Of a stretch of 64,000 bases of DNA, positions 21,514 to 32,133 are shown in pieces; the first letter of the stretch is position 1; every line of letters starts with the position of its first letter. Source of the stretch: Piscinibacter gummiphilus (lineage in GTDB: Bacteria; Pseudomonadota; Gammaproteobacteria; Burkholderiales; Burkholderiaceae_C). Position numbers and translations under genes: made by a program. The stretch spans positions 682,001 to 746,000 of the forward strand of contig NZ_CP015118.1 of assembly GCF_002116905.1 (NCBI RefSeq). The letters run 5' to 3'. Under the pieces are notes generated by a model. That model worked only from the letters and a program-made list of their open reading frames with translations, searched no databases and had not been told where the DNA came from.

Positions 21514-22047
21514 TTATCGGCGGGCGGCCGCCGGGCTTGAACGGCGGATGGGCGGCAACTCGACCGCGGGCTCGAACTTGGCACGCTTCACGCTGAAAAA
21601 TGCCTTCACGTTGCGCACGTTGGCGTCCTGCGTGAAGAGGCGGTGCACCACGGCGTCGTACGCCGCCATGTCGGCCACCTGCAGCACCAGCACGAAGTCC
21701 GGACCCGGGGCGACACGGTAGCACTGCTGAACCGCCGCGTCCCCTGTGGCACGGGCCTCGAAAGTGACCAGATGTTCGGCCCCTTGCCGGTCCAGCGTCA
21801 CCTCGGCGATGGCCGTGAGGCCGGCCCCCAGCTTTTCCGTCGACAGGATGGCCACCCGCCGCTCGATCACCCCGGCCTCCACCAGGCGCCTGACCCGGCG
21901 CAGGCAGGTGGCCGGGGAGGTGGACACCGCGGCCGCCAGGTCCTGGTTGGACATCGACGCGTCGCGCTGCAGCACCCCCAGGATGCGGTGGTCGGTCTCG
22001 TCCAGATCGTCGAAAACGAGAGATTCTTTCGTTCTTTCTTCGTTCAT
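21514..22047 (-). CDS. Lrp/AsnC family transcriptional regulator
   Basis: 177 residues. N-terminal helix-turn-helix (LDETDHRILGVLQRDASMSNQDLAAAVSTS, recognition region SPATCLRRVRRL) and C-terminal RAM/ligand domain (CYRVAPGPDFVLVLQVADM, then the family-typical NVRNVKAFFSVKRAKF). Such regulators bind amino acids or related metabolites. It is divergent from glmS with 126 bp between, so control of glmS, itself or both is likely. A perfect 12-bp palindrome overlaps its start codon. Confidence 0.9.
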   Translation of the reverse strand: MNEERTKESLVFDDLDETDHRILGVLQRDASMSNQDLAAAVSTSPATCLRRVRRLVEAGVIERRVAILSTEKLGAGLTAIAEVTLDRQGAEHLVTFEARATGDAAVQQCYRVAPGPDFVLVLQVADMAAYDAVVHRLFTQDANVRNVKAFFSVKRAKFEPAVELPPIRRSSPAAARR

Positions 22048-22052
22048 GAACG
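22041..22052. promoter_or_regulatory. Palindrome over the lrp-like start codon
   Basis: CGTTCATGAACG is a perfect 12-bp palindrome centred on the ATG of the Lrp-type gene. It could be an operator for autoregulation; chance is also possible. Confidence 0.3.
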
Positions 22053-22092
22053 AATTATCCGTGATTGCGAGGTAGTGATGGATTATTTCGAT

Positions 22093-22114
22093 TTTGCGCA
22101 AACTTCGCAAACTT
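22093..22114. promoter_or_regulatory. Candidate operator between lrp-like gene and glmS
   Basis: Holds a 10-bp palindrome TTTGCGCAAA (22093-22102) and an overlapping perfect tandem repeat CGCAAACTT (22097-22105, 22106-22114), in an AT-richer stretch 60 bp upstream of glmS. Lrp-family proteins bind such AT-rich, partly symmetric sites. Assignment is by position only. Confidence 0.4.
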
Positions 22115-22173
22115 CCATCTTGAATCCCTCCCTACCATCCCCGAACTTTGTAGACACCCTGGGGAGAGATTTC

Positions 22174-24078
22174 ATGTGTGGCATCGTCGGCGCCGTCAGC
22201 ACCCGCAACATCGTTCCGATCCTGATCGAAGGCCTCAAGCGCCTCGAGTACCGCGGCTATGACTCCTGCGGCGTGGCGGTCCACCAGAACGGCCAGCTGC
22301 GCCGCGCCCGCAGCACGGCCCGCGTGTCGGAACTGCAGCTGAACGTGGAATCCGACGGCGTCGCCAGCGGCACCGGCATCGCCCACACCCGCTGGGCCAC
22401 CCACGGCGCCCCGGCCGTGCACAACGCCCACCCGCACTTCTCGCACGGCCCCGGCTCGGACGCCAACACCGCCACGTCGGGCCGCATCGCCCTCGTGCAC
22501 AACGGCATCATCGAGAACCACGACGAGCTGCGCTTCGACCTGAAGAACAAGGGCTACGTCTTCGACAGCCAGACCGACACCGAGGTCATCGCCCACCTGG
22601 TCGACCACCTGTACGACGGCGACCTGCTCGACGCCGTCCAGCGCGCCACGCTGCAGCTGCGCGGCGCCTACGCCATCGCCGTCTTCTGCAAGGACGAGCC
22701 GAACCGCGTGATCGGCGCCCGCGAAGGCTCGCCGCTGGTGCTGGGCGTGGGTGAGGGCGGTGCCGAACACTTCCTCGCCAGCGACGCGATGGCCCTGGCC
22801 GGTGTCACCGACCAGATCATCTACCTCGAAGAGGGCGACGTGGTCGACATCCAGCTGGGCAAGGTGTGGATCTCCAGCCGCACCCCCGAAGGCCGCGTGT
22901 ACGGCGCCACCGCGGCCACCGCCGCCCAGGCCTTCAAGCCCGTGCAACGTGAAGTGCGCATCGTGCACGCCCACACCGGCGCCGCCGAACTCGGCCCGTA
23001 CCGCCACTTCATGCAGAAGGAAATCTTCGAGCAGCCGCGCGCCATCGCCGACACCCTCGACGCCGTCGAGAGCGTCACCCCCGAACTCTTCGGCGACGGC
23101 GCCTACCGCGTCTTCAAGGACATCGACTCGGTGCTGATCCTCGCGTGCGGCACCAGCTACTACAGCGGCTCCACCGCGAAGTACTGGCTCGAAAGCATCG
23201 CCAAGATCCCCGTCAGCGTCGAGATCGCCAGCGAGTACCGCTACCGCGACAGCGTGCCGAACCCGCGCCAGCTCGTCGTCACCATCACGCAGAGCGGCGA
23301 AACCGCCGACACCCTGGCCGCCCTGAAGCACGCCCGCAGCATGGGCATGAACCACACGCTGACCATCTGCAACGTGGCCACGAGCGCCATGGTGCGGGAA
23401 TGCGAACTCGCGTACATCACCCGCGCCGGCGTCGAGATCGGGGTCGCCTCGACGAAGGCCTTCAGCACGCAGCTCGTCGGGCTGTTCCTGCTGACCCTGT
23501 CGCTGGCCCAGGTGCGAGGCCACCTGACCGAAGCGCAGGAACTGGCGCACCTGAAGGCGCTGCGCCACCTGCCTGTCGCCGTGCAAGCCGTGCTGGCCCT
23601 GGAGCCGCAGGTCATGGCCTGGGCCGAGGAATTCGCCCGCAAGGAAAACGCGCTGTTCCTGGGCCGCGGTCTGCACTACCCGATCGCGCTGGAAGGTGCG
23701 CTGAAGCTGAAGGAGATCAGCTACATCCACGCCGAGGCGTACCCGGCGGGTGAACTGAAGCACGGCCCGCTCGCCCTGGTCACCTCGGAGATGCCGGTCG
23801 TGACGATCGCGCCGAACGACGCGCTGTTGGAGAAGCTGAAGAGCAACCTGCAGGAAGTGCGGGCGCGGGGTGGCGAGCTGTTCGTGTTCGCGGACTCGGA
23901 TTCGCGGATCGAGTCGTCGGAAGGCGTGAAGGTGATCCGGATGCCGGAGCACTACGGGGCGCTGTCGCCGATCCTGCATGTGATTCCGCTGCAGTTGCTG
24001 GCGTATCACACCGCCTGCGCTCGGGGCACGGACGTGGACAAGCCGCGGAACCTGGCGAAGTCGGTGACGGTGGAGTGA
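22174..24078 (+). CDS. glmS: Glutamine--fructose-6-phosphate aminotransferase (isomerizing)
   Basis: 634 residues. First enzyme of hexosamine synthesis for peptidoglycan and LPS. The mature N-terminal nucleophile Cys2 is in MCGIVGAVS. A class-II glutaminase domain (2-245), then two SIS domains bind fructose-6-phosphate (SCGTSYYSG-like CGTSYYS, TQSGETADT). It ends with the usual AKSVTVE. It is about 25 residues longer than E. coli GlmS, partly from an insert in the glutaminase domain near residue 95 (SHGPGSDANTATSGR). A clear terminator follows the stop. Confidence 0.97.
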   Translation: MCGIVGAVSTRNIVPILIEGLKRLEYRGYDSCGVAVHQNGQLRRARSTARVSELQLNVESDGVASGTGIAHTRWATHGAPAVHNAHPHFSHGPGSDANTATSGRIALVHNGIIENHDELRFDLKNKGYVFDSQTDTEVIAHLVDHLYDGDLLDAVQRATLQLRGAYAIAVFCKDEPNRVIGAREGSPLVLGVGEGGAEHFLASDAMALAGVTDQIIYLEEGDVVDIQLGKVWISSRTPEGRVYGATAATAAQAFKPVQREVRIVHAHTGAAELGPYRHFMQKEIFEQPRAIADTLDAVESVTPELFGDGAYRVFKDIDSVLILACGTSYYSGSTAKYWLESIAKIPVSVEIASEYRYRDSVPNPRQLVVTITQSGETADTLAALKHARSMGMNHTLTICNVATSAMVRECELAYITRAGVEIGVASTKAFSTQLVGLFLLTLSLAQVRGHLTEAQELAHLKALRHLPVAVQAVLALEPQVMAWAEEFARKENALFLGRGLHYPIALEGALKLKEISYIHAEAYPAGELKHGPLALVTSEMPVVTIAPNDALLEKLKSNLQEVRARGGELFVFADSDSRIESSEGVKVIRMPEHYGALSPILHVIPLQLLAYHTACARGTDVDKPRNLAKSVTVE

Positions 24079-24081
24079 TTG

Positions 24082-24102
24082 AAAGGGGCTTCGGCCCCTT
24101 TT
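24082..24102 (+). terminator. Rho-independent terminator after glmS
   Basis: AAAGGGGC-TTCG-GCCCCTTTT: an 8-bp stem with a stable TTCG loop and a T-run, starting 4 bp after the glmS stop. Confidence 0.9.
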
Positions 24103-24234
24103 GTGGTTTGGAACAATAAAGTCTGTCGGGCGTCAATCAAGTCCGTCGGACTCGTGCTCTGAGCAAGGGAGGCTGACGGTCATTGCCATGATGTCGAAGA
24201 GGCCGCCGGTGACGCCAAGCTCAAGACCGGACTC

Positions 24235-25158
24235 TCACGTCCCGTCCTCCGGTCCAGGAAGAGCGTTCTGGCGGGGGGGCCTCCGTCGAAGCCCGTGACC
24301 CGTGGGGCGCCAGTTCCTGATGTCGTTCCACGAAGACCGCAGCGCTTGCCTCAGGCCCTTGCCCTCGGACTCCGGATCGAGCAACTCGGCAACGGGTCGA
24401 GCCAGCCGTGCGCCGAACACCAGGGCCCAGATCGGGAGGAGCGCGAAGTACGGGGTCGGTTCGAACAGGTGCGTTGACTTGTAGATCTCGTGCATGGGGG
24501 TTTGGTCCATGCGTTCCCTGGTCGTCCGGTAGGCCGTCAACGATGCGTCCGCGTGGAGCTTTCGTCCCGGAGGGATCAAATCTCTGCCGATTCCGAGGAC
24601 CTCTTTTTCCTGCATGCAGCGTGCGCTCATGCAGGGGGTGGCCGAGTCCGTTGCGATGCAACTGGCGCCTGGGCTCAGGGCTACCGAGGTCGAGAAGTTG
24701 CGGGAGACGTAGCGCACGTCGGTACGGGGGCAGTGCTGGACGATGTCTTTGGTGTGCTCGTCGACCCGGGTGCGACGATGGGCGATCCGGCTCGCTGCAA
24801 GACAAGGTGAGTCCGCGGCCTTGACGTCGTGGTCCAAGTCGAGCTGGGCATCCGCGACGGCGATGCCGCCGGGGCAGTTGGCGGCGACCAGCCGCGCGCC
24901 ATCGAGCGATGCCAGCTGATCCCAACTCGATCGCAAGGCCTCGTCCCACTGCTGCGAATGATCTTTCCAGAGAAGCTGACCAAAGGCGAGAAGCGCGACG
25001 GCGATGCTTGCGGCTGAGGTCGAGGTCCAGAGGAGATCGATCCCCGCCGAGAGCCGGCGCCGAGCGGCGCTGGACGTGTGCAGCAAGCCGCGGAGGGCCA
25101 CGCCGAAGCCGAACAACGCGGCCAGAGAACAGAACCACCAGGAAGCAAACCACGACAT
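24235..25158 (-). CDS. Hypothetical membrane protein, lower GC
   Basis: 307 residues, not recognised. Two N-terminal transmembrane helices (about 5-25 and 42-64) are followed by a soluble, Cys-containing middle part with CPGGIAVADAQ and a VRYVSRNFSTSVAL segment, and one more hydrophobic segment near residue 255 (YFALLPIWALVFGA). The tail is basic. The start MSWFASWWF (25158) places the first helix at the N-terminus; longer in-frame starts exist. The GC content is roughly 60% by eye, below the 70% around it, which suggests transfer. It stands alone between the glmS terminator and the phytase-like gene. Confidence 0.6.
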   Translation of the reverse strand: MSWFASWWFCSLAALFGFGVALRGLLHTSSAARRRLSAGIDLLWTSTSAASIAVALLAFGQLLWKDHSQQWDEALRSSWDQLASLDGARLVAANCPGGIAVADAQLDLDHDVKAADSPCLAASRIAHRRTRVDEHTKDIVQHCPRTDVRYVSRNFSTSVALSPGASCIATDSATPCMSARCMQEKEVLGIGRDLIPPGRKLHADASLTAYRTTRERMDQTPMHEIYKSTHLFEPTPYFALLPIWALVFGARLARPVAELLDPESEGKGLRQALRSSWNDIRNWRPTGHGLRRRPPRQNALPGPEDGT

Positions 25159-25408
25159 CGACTGCAAGGCTGACGGATACAAGCTCTCTCCTGTTCGAGG
25201 TGGGCGCCCCCGCGTTGAAGTCGACGGGGCGAGGATGGGTGAAGTCAAGACGTTGTCGACACTCCGAAGGCCCTCTTGAGTCTGAGGACGACGCCAGGTC
25301 ATCCGGGAAGGTCGGGGTCGGGGCTGCCCGCTCGCTGAGGCACAGCGTCACGCAGCGGACACCTGGAAGCGCTAGCGTGCCGGTTGTTACCACTGTCGCC
25401 TCTCCCCC

Positions 25409-26534
25409 ATGTCTTTCGCTGTCCCGTTCCACCGTGCCCGCTGGGCCGCCTTCACGCTCGTCGCCCTGATCGCCGCCTGCGGAGGCGACGACGACGAGGT
25501 CGCTCCGCCCGCTTCGCAGATCGCCTCGCTCAAGCTCGTGGGCAGCACCTCCATCGCGACCGGCACGATGTTCGACGGGGTGGAGTTCGGCGGCATCTCG
25601 GGCCTGGACCGCGCGGCCGATGGCACCTTCTGGGCCATCTCGGACGACCGTGGCGGCGAACGCGGCACGCCGCGCTTCTACAACCTGGCGATCGACCACG
25701 ACGCCGCGGGCGCCGTGACGGTCCAGGTGCGCTCGCAGCGGTACATGCTGCGCGAGGACGGCACGGCGTTCCCCGCCAACGCGCGCACGGTCGACCCCGA
25801 AAGCATCCGCCTCGCCCCCAACGGCAACCTGTACTGGTCGTCGGAGGGCAACTGGTCGGCCACGGCCGGGAGCCTGTTCCAGCCCTTCGTGCGCGAAATG
25901 AAGGTGGACGGGACGCACGTGCGCGAGTTCGCGATGCCGGCGATGTACCGCTACGTCGACAACACCACCACCGGCGCACGAAGCAACAAGCTGTTCGAGG
26001 CGCTGGCGGTGGCGCCCGACGGCACCGTGTACGCGGCGAACGAGGATGCGCTGGTCCAGGACGGCCCGCTCACCACGATGCAGGCCGGCAGCGTCGTGCG
26101 CGTGACCGCCTTCGACCCGGCGACCGGCCAGCCGAAGGGCCAGTACGCCTACCAGGTGCCGGCCATCCCGGTGGACGCGCCCCCCGGCGCCGCATTCGGC
26201 CCCGACAACGGGCTGTCGGAGATGATCGCGGTGGGCAACCGCCAGTTCATCGCCGTCGAGCGCGCCTTCGCCGTCGGCATCGGCAACACCATCCGGCTCG
26301 TGCTCACCGAGATCCAGGAGGGCACGACGAACGTGCTGAACACCGCGTCGCTCACCGGGGCGACCTACACGCCGATGACGCGCCGCCTGCTGCTCGAGAT
26401 GCCCATCACCTGGCAAGGCGTCAAGCTCGACAACATCGAGGGCATCGCGTGGGGGCGGACCCTCGCCAACGGCAACCGCACGCTGGTGCTGGTGGCCGAC
26501 AACAACTTCACCGCCCAGACGCAGTCGACGCAGT

Positions 26535-26563
<29 letters not shown>
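25409..26563 (+). CDS. Phytase-like / esterase-like lipoprotein
   Basis: 384 residues. A signal peptide ends in a lipobox (LIAAC, Cys about 24), so the protein is probably anchored in the envelope. The rest is the esterase-like activity of phytase domain: FGGISGLDRAADGTFWAISDDRG at the start, VDPESIRLAPNGNLYWSSEGN, and LDNIEGIAWGR near the end. This is a beta-propeller-like family found in many secreted proteins; actual phytase activity is not established for most of them. The 3' end overlaps the convergent hybrid kinase by 29 bp. Confidence 0.85.
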
Positions 26564-29282
<2,719 letters not shown>

Positions 29283-29753
29283 CTTGCACCTCCCCTCGTG
29301 GCCGTGAGATCCCTTCACGCGAGGCGGCGAGCCGTGCGCCGCCGGTCCCGGGCCGGTGGCGAATCATGCGCCTTCCCGGCGCGGACCGCCAGCGTGCGGT
29401 CCCTCCCGTGAACCGGCGTCTTCCCGGCGGGTCCGAAGTCCATCGGGGCGCAGACCGTGCGAACGGCGTGATGGTCTGTGCAGCGCTCTTCACCAGGAAG
29501 CGATGGCGCCCCTTGTGCCGACAGCGCTCGAACAGCGGGTTCGGGCACTCGACCGTTGCTCGAATCGACGATGACGGTCAGGTCGATTCGGCTCTCGCCA
29601 TCGCGCGACGCAGGAGGCGAACGAGGCGCACCTTGAGCCTGCTCGTGGTCCAGCGGCCGGCTTGGCGGTTGCCGCGCCGACTGACCGCTTCGCAAGTGGC
29701 GCACACCCCGGTCGGCAATAATTCCGTCCCCTCGTCCTCGCCTCCGCCCCCAC
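29283..29753. other. 471-bp interval with no supported gene
   Basis: Open frames here on both strands are short, arginine- and serine-rich and show no recognisable domain. The stretch lies between the divergent starts of the hybrid kinase and the FecR-like gene and must hold both promoters. A decayed gene cannot be excluded, for instance a lost sigma factor before the FecR-like gene, but no conserved motif supports one. Confidence 0.5.
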
Positions 29754-30530
29754 TTGACCCTCGACCCGCCCCCCGACCGCAAGGCCCGCCCCTGGTACCT
29801 GGCCGCCGCCCTCGTGGTCCTGCTGCTGTCCGCCGTCCTGGGCGCCTCCTTCGTCGGCTGGGCCTACTGGCGCCAGCAACCGGACTACGCGAACACCTAT
29901 CTGACGAACCGCGGCGCGCAGCTCGACGTGGCCCTGCCCGACACGACGCGGATGACGCTCGATTCGTCCACCCGCGCCGAGGTCCTGCTGTACGGCTCGC
30001 GCCGTGTGGTGCGCCTCTCGACGGGGCAGGTGGTCTTCGAGGTGCCGCAGGACGGTCGCCCGTTCGAGGTGCAGGCGGGGCCGTGGCGCATCGAGACCGC
30101 CGGCGCGCGCTTCGCGGTGCGCCATACCCCGAGGGTCGACAAGGACACCCGGGGGCAGGTGGCGGTGGAGGAGGGCCGTGTGCAGGTGCGGATGGGCGGT
30201 GCCACCGTGGACCTGGGCGCGGGCGAGCAGGTGGCGGGCGATGCGACGGGTCGGCTCGGCGCGGTCTCGCGGGTCGCCCCGGACGCCATCGCCTCCTGGC
30301 GATCGGGCCGCGTGTCCTTCGACGCCACGCCGCTCGTCGAAGTGCTCGCCGAGTTCGAGCGCTACGGGTCCACGGGCCTCGTGCCGGCCGACCCGCAGGT
30401 CGGCGCGTTGCCCGTCACCGGGATCTTCGACCCACGCCGGCCCGAAGACCTCCGCCGCAGGTTGCCCGAGCTGCTGCCGGTGCGGCTCCAAGCGCGGGGC
30501 CAGTTCACCGAGGTCGTCGACGCGCGTTGA
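29754..30530 (+). CDS. FecR-domain membrane protein, truncated N-terminus
   Basis: 258 residues from a TTG start; no other start fits, since stops lie upstream in this frame. One transmembrane helix (about 14-37) is followed by a FecR periplasmic domain: TNRGAQLDVALPDTTRMTLDSSTRAEV, GQVVFEVPQDGRPFEVQAGP, and FAVRHTPRV... VEEGRVQVR, all typical. The C-terminus looks like a secretin/TonB short domain (FDATPLVEVLAEFERYG). The usual cytoplasmic anti-sigma region of about 80 residues is missing, and there is no ECF sigma gene or TonB receptor beside it. It may therefore act without a sigma partner. Confidence 0.75.
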   Translation: MTLDPPPDRKARPWYLAAALVVLLLSAVLGASFVGWAYWRQQPDYANTYLTNRGAQLDVALPDTTRMTLDSSTRAEVLLYGSRRVVRLSTGQVVFEVPQDGRPFEVQAGPWRIETAGARFAVRHTPRVDKDTRGQVAVEEGRVQVRMGGATVDLGAGEQVAGDATGRLGAVSRVAPDAIASWRSGRVSFDATPLVEVLAEFERYGSTGLVPADPQVGALPVTGIFDPRRPEDLRRRLPELLPVRLQARGQFTEVVDAR

Positions 30531-30652
30531 CGGCGCCCGGCCGTGCGGATCCTGGATCGGCGTGGACGTGCGATGCGGGATTGAAGAACCGCCGCGCCCG
30601 GCCTAGTGTGGGTGGTGACTTCGTGTCCTCTCACCCGCATCAGGAGAACCCC

Positions 30653-31336
30653 ATGTCTCATCCCCTGCGTTCCAGCTTGCTCGTGCTGACGCTCGCTGCC
30701 GCTCCCTGGGCCGCGCAAGGCGCCACCCCGTTCCACATCTCCGGCACGTTCTCGGGCACCACGTGGGCTGACCATGCCTATTACACGGAACCACGCCCGC
30801 CGCTTTCCTATTACCAGGACGCGCCGGCCACCGGCACCTTCGACATCTTCGTGCCCGCGCCGGTCCATCACCCGGTGGCGGATCCCGACGACCGCTCCTA
30901 CTGGCTCAACGGCGCGGGCGGCTACCTCTCGATGACGTTCGACATCCAGGGCGAACACTTCGAGGTGTTCCAGGGCTCCCCGAGCGAACCGTGGGGCTTG
31001 CCGAGCATCATCCTGCTGAGCGACTACGGTTCGACCACCCAGACGGTCCACTTCATGACCGACTTCATGCCCAAGTACGGTGGTGGCGGGGCGTCCATCA
31101 CCGGCCTGCAGGGCAGCCTCTTCGATGATCACGATGCCACCACGCTGCGGGCCAACGCGGGCGATCCGCTGACCTTCAGCTTCGGGTTCGTGTCGTCCGA
31201 GCTCGGCTACCGATTCAGCTTCGAAGACCTCGACGTGACGTGGGCTTCGGTCGCCGCACCGGTGCCCGAACCCGCCACGGCGGCCCTGCTGCTGGCCGGA
31301 CTGGCCCTCATCGGCGCAACGCGCCGGCGTCGCTGA
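30653..31336 (+). CDS. PEP-CTERM sorting-domain protein
   Basis: 227 residues. Signal peptide (LLVLTLAAAPWAAQGA), a tyrosine/glycine-rich body without recognised domain, and a C-terminal PEP-CTERM tag: VPEPATAA, a hydrophobic helix and the basic end TRRRR. Such tags are processed by exosortase and occur in exopolysaccharide-forming bacteria; no exosortase gene is in this window. A CAGGAGA ribosome-binding site lies 6 bp before the ATG. Confidence 0.85.
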   Translation: MSHPLRSSLLVLTLAAAPWAAQGATPFHISGTFSGTTWADHAYYTEPRPPLSYYQDAPATGTFDIFVPAPVHHPVADPDDRSYWLNGAGGYLSMTFDIQGEHFEVFQGSPSEPWGLPSIILLSDYGSTTQTVHFMTDFMPKYGGGGASITGLQGSLFDDHDATTLRANAGDPLTFSFGFVSSELGYRFSFEDLDVTWASVAAPVPEPATAALLLAGLALIGATRRRR

Positions 31337-31354
31337 TGCTGACCGTCGCCATGG

Positions 31355-31954
31355 TCAGAACGTCGACGGCGCCAGGTACGGCATGCTCCACAACGTGACC
31401 TGCAGCGTCACCGACTTGAACCACGCTGCATGCATGGCGTCCACTTCCGCGGCCGTGTGGCCCTTCTTCGCGAGGAACGGCTTGATGGTCGCCGTGATCG
31501 GCACGATGAACGCGATCAGGTAGCGCAGGTGGATGTGCTGCGACGGCGACACGATGCCGTCCGTCAGGTTCTTGCGCGCGCTCGTGTGGCGCAGCCCGAT
31601 CTCGTACTGGTAGTCGAGCCACGCGCGGTCGTACTGCGCGGCACAGGTGTCCTGGATCCACTGCCCGAACCGTCGCCGCACGGCGCCGAGGTAGGCCGGG
31701 CTCGGCTGGCCGTCGGCGCCGCTGAAGTACTTCACGAGGTGCGGGTGTCCGCCGACGAAGCCATACCAGACGTCGAGGACGGCTTCGACCTGGTCGCCGA
31801 GCACCTCGCCCGCGAGCCGCAGGTGGTGAAGATCGGCGTCGCCGAGCAGAACGGTCTGCTTGAGCAGCGCGAAGTCGGCATCGCTCAGCGGCGAGGGGGT
31901 GACCTGGGCGGTGCCGTACGTGTAGCCGGGAATGGCGGTGGTGGAGGCGTTCAT
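31355..31954 (-). CDS. Protoglobin domain protein
   Basis: 199 residues, a single globin domain. The proximal haem ligand is most likely His123 in GLRHTSARKN, and the distal pair Trp-Tyr (WYGFVG, residues 63-64) matches that of methanogen protoglobin. The pre-A helix and extended C-terminus fit this class of 'globin-coupled sensor'-like heme proteins lacking a transmitter. It probably binds O2, NO or CO; no output domain is fused and the function is unknown. It stands alone between the PEP-CTERM gene and the nucleotidase gene. Confidence 0.88.
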   Translation of the reverse strand: MNASTTAIPGYTYGTAQVTPSPLSDADFALLKQTVLLGDADLHHLRLAGEVLGDQVEAVLDVWYGFVGGHPHLVKYFSGADGQPSPAYLGAVRRRFGQWIQDTCAAQYDRAWLDYQYEIGLRHTSARKNLTDGIVSPSQHIHLRYLIAFIVPITATIKPFLAKKGHTAAEVDAMHAAWFKSVTLQVTLWSMPYLAPSTF

Positions 31955-32100
31955 CGGGATTCCTTTCTGCGGGGCGTGTTCACCCGGTTCGGGCGCAGGC
32001 TGAGCCTACGCACGCGCCGCCGAACGAAGAAGGGTCCGATGGGAGAGAAGGACGCCGTGCCTGGGATGAGTTCCCTGCTCCACCAAAGCAGGAGGACGGG

Positions 32101-32125
32101 ATGGGCCGACCGCGGGTCGGCCCAT
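32101..32125 (-). terminator. Hairpin after the nucleotidase gene
   Basis: A perfect 11-bp stem, ATGGGCCGACC facing GGTCGGCCCAT, with a GCG loop, 9 bp beyond the stop of the gene at 32134. There is no T-run on either side, so it is a strong hairpin that may end or protect the transcript. Confidence 0.55.
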
Positions 32126-32133
32126 GCGTCTTG

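Noticed and set aside
24079..24300. Tn7 insertion downstream of glmS
   Set aside because: No Tn7-type end repeats, tns genes or 5-bp duplication were seen.
29315..29782. Minus-strand frame of 155 codons before the FecR-like gene
   Set aside because: Arg/Ser/Pro-rich, no conserved segment, overlaps the FecR start; treated as noncoding.
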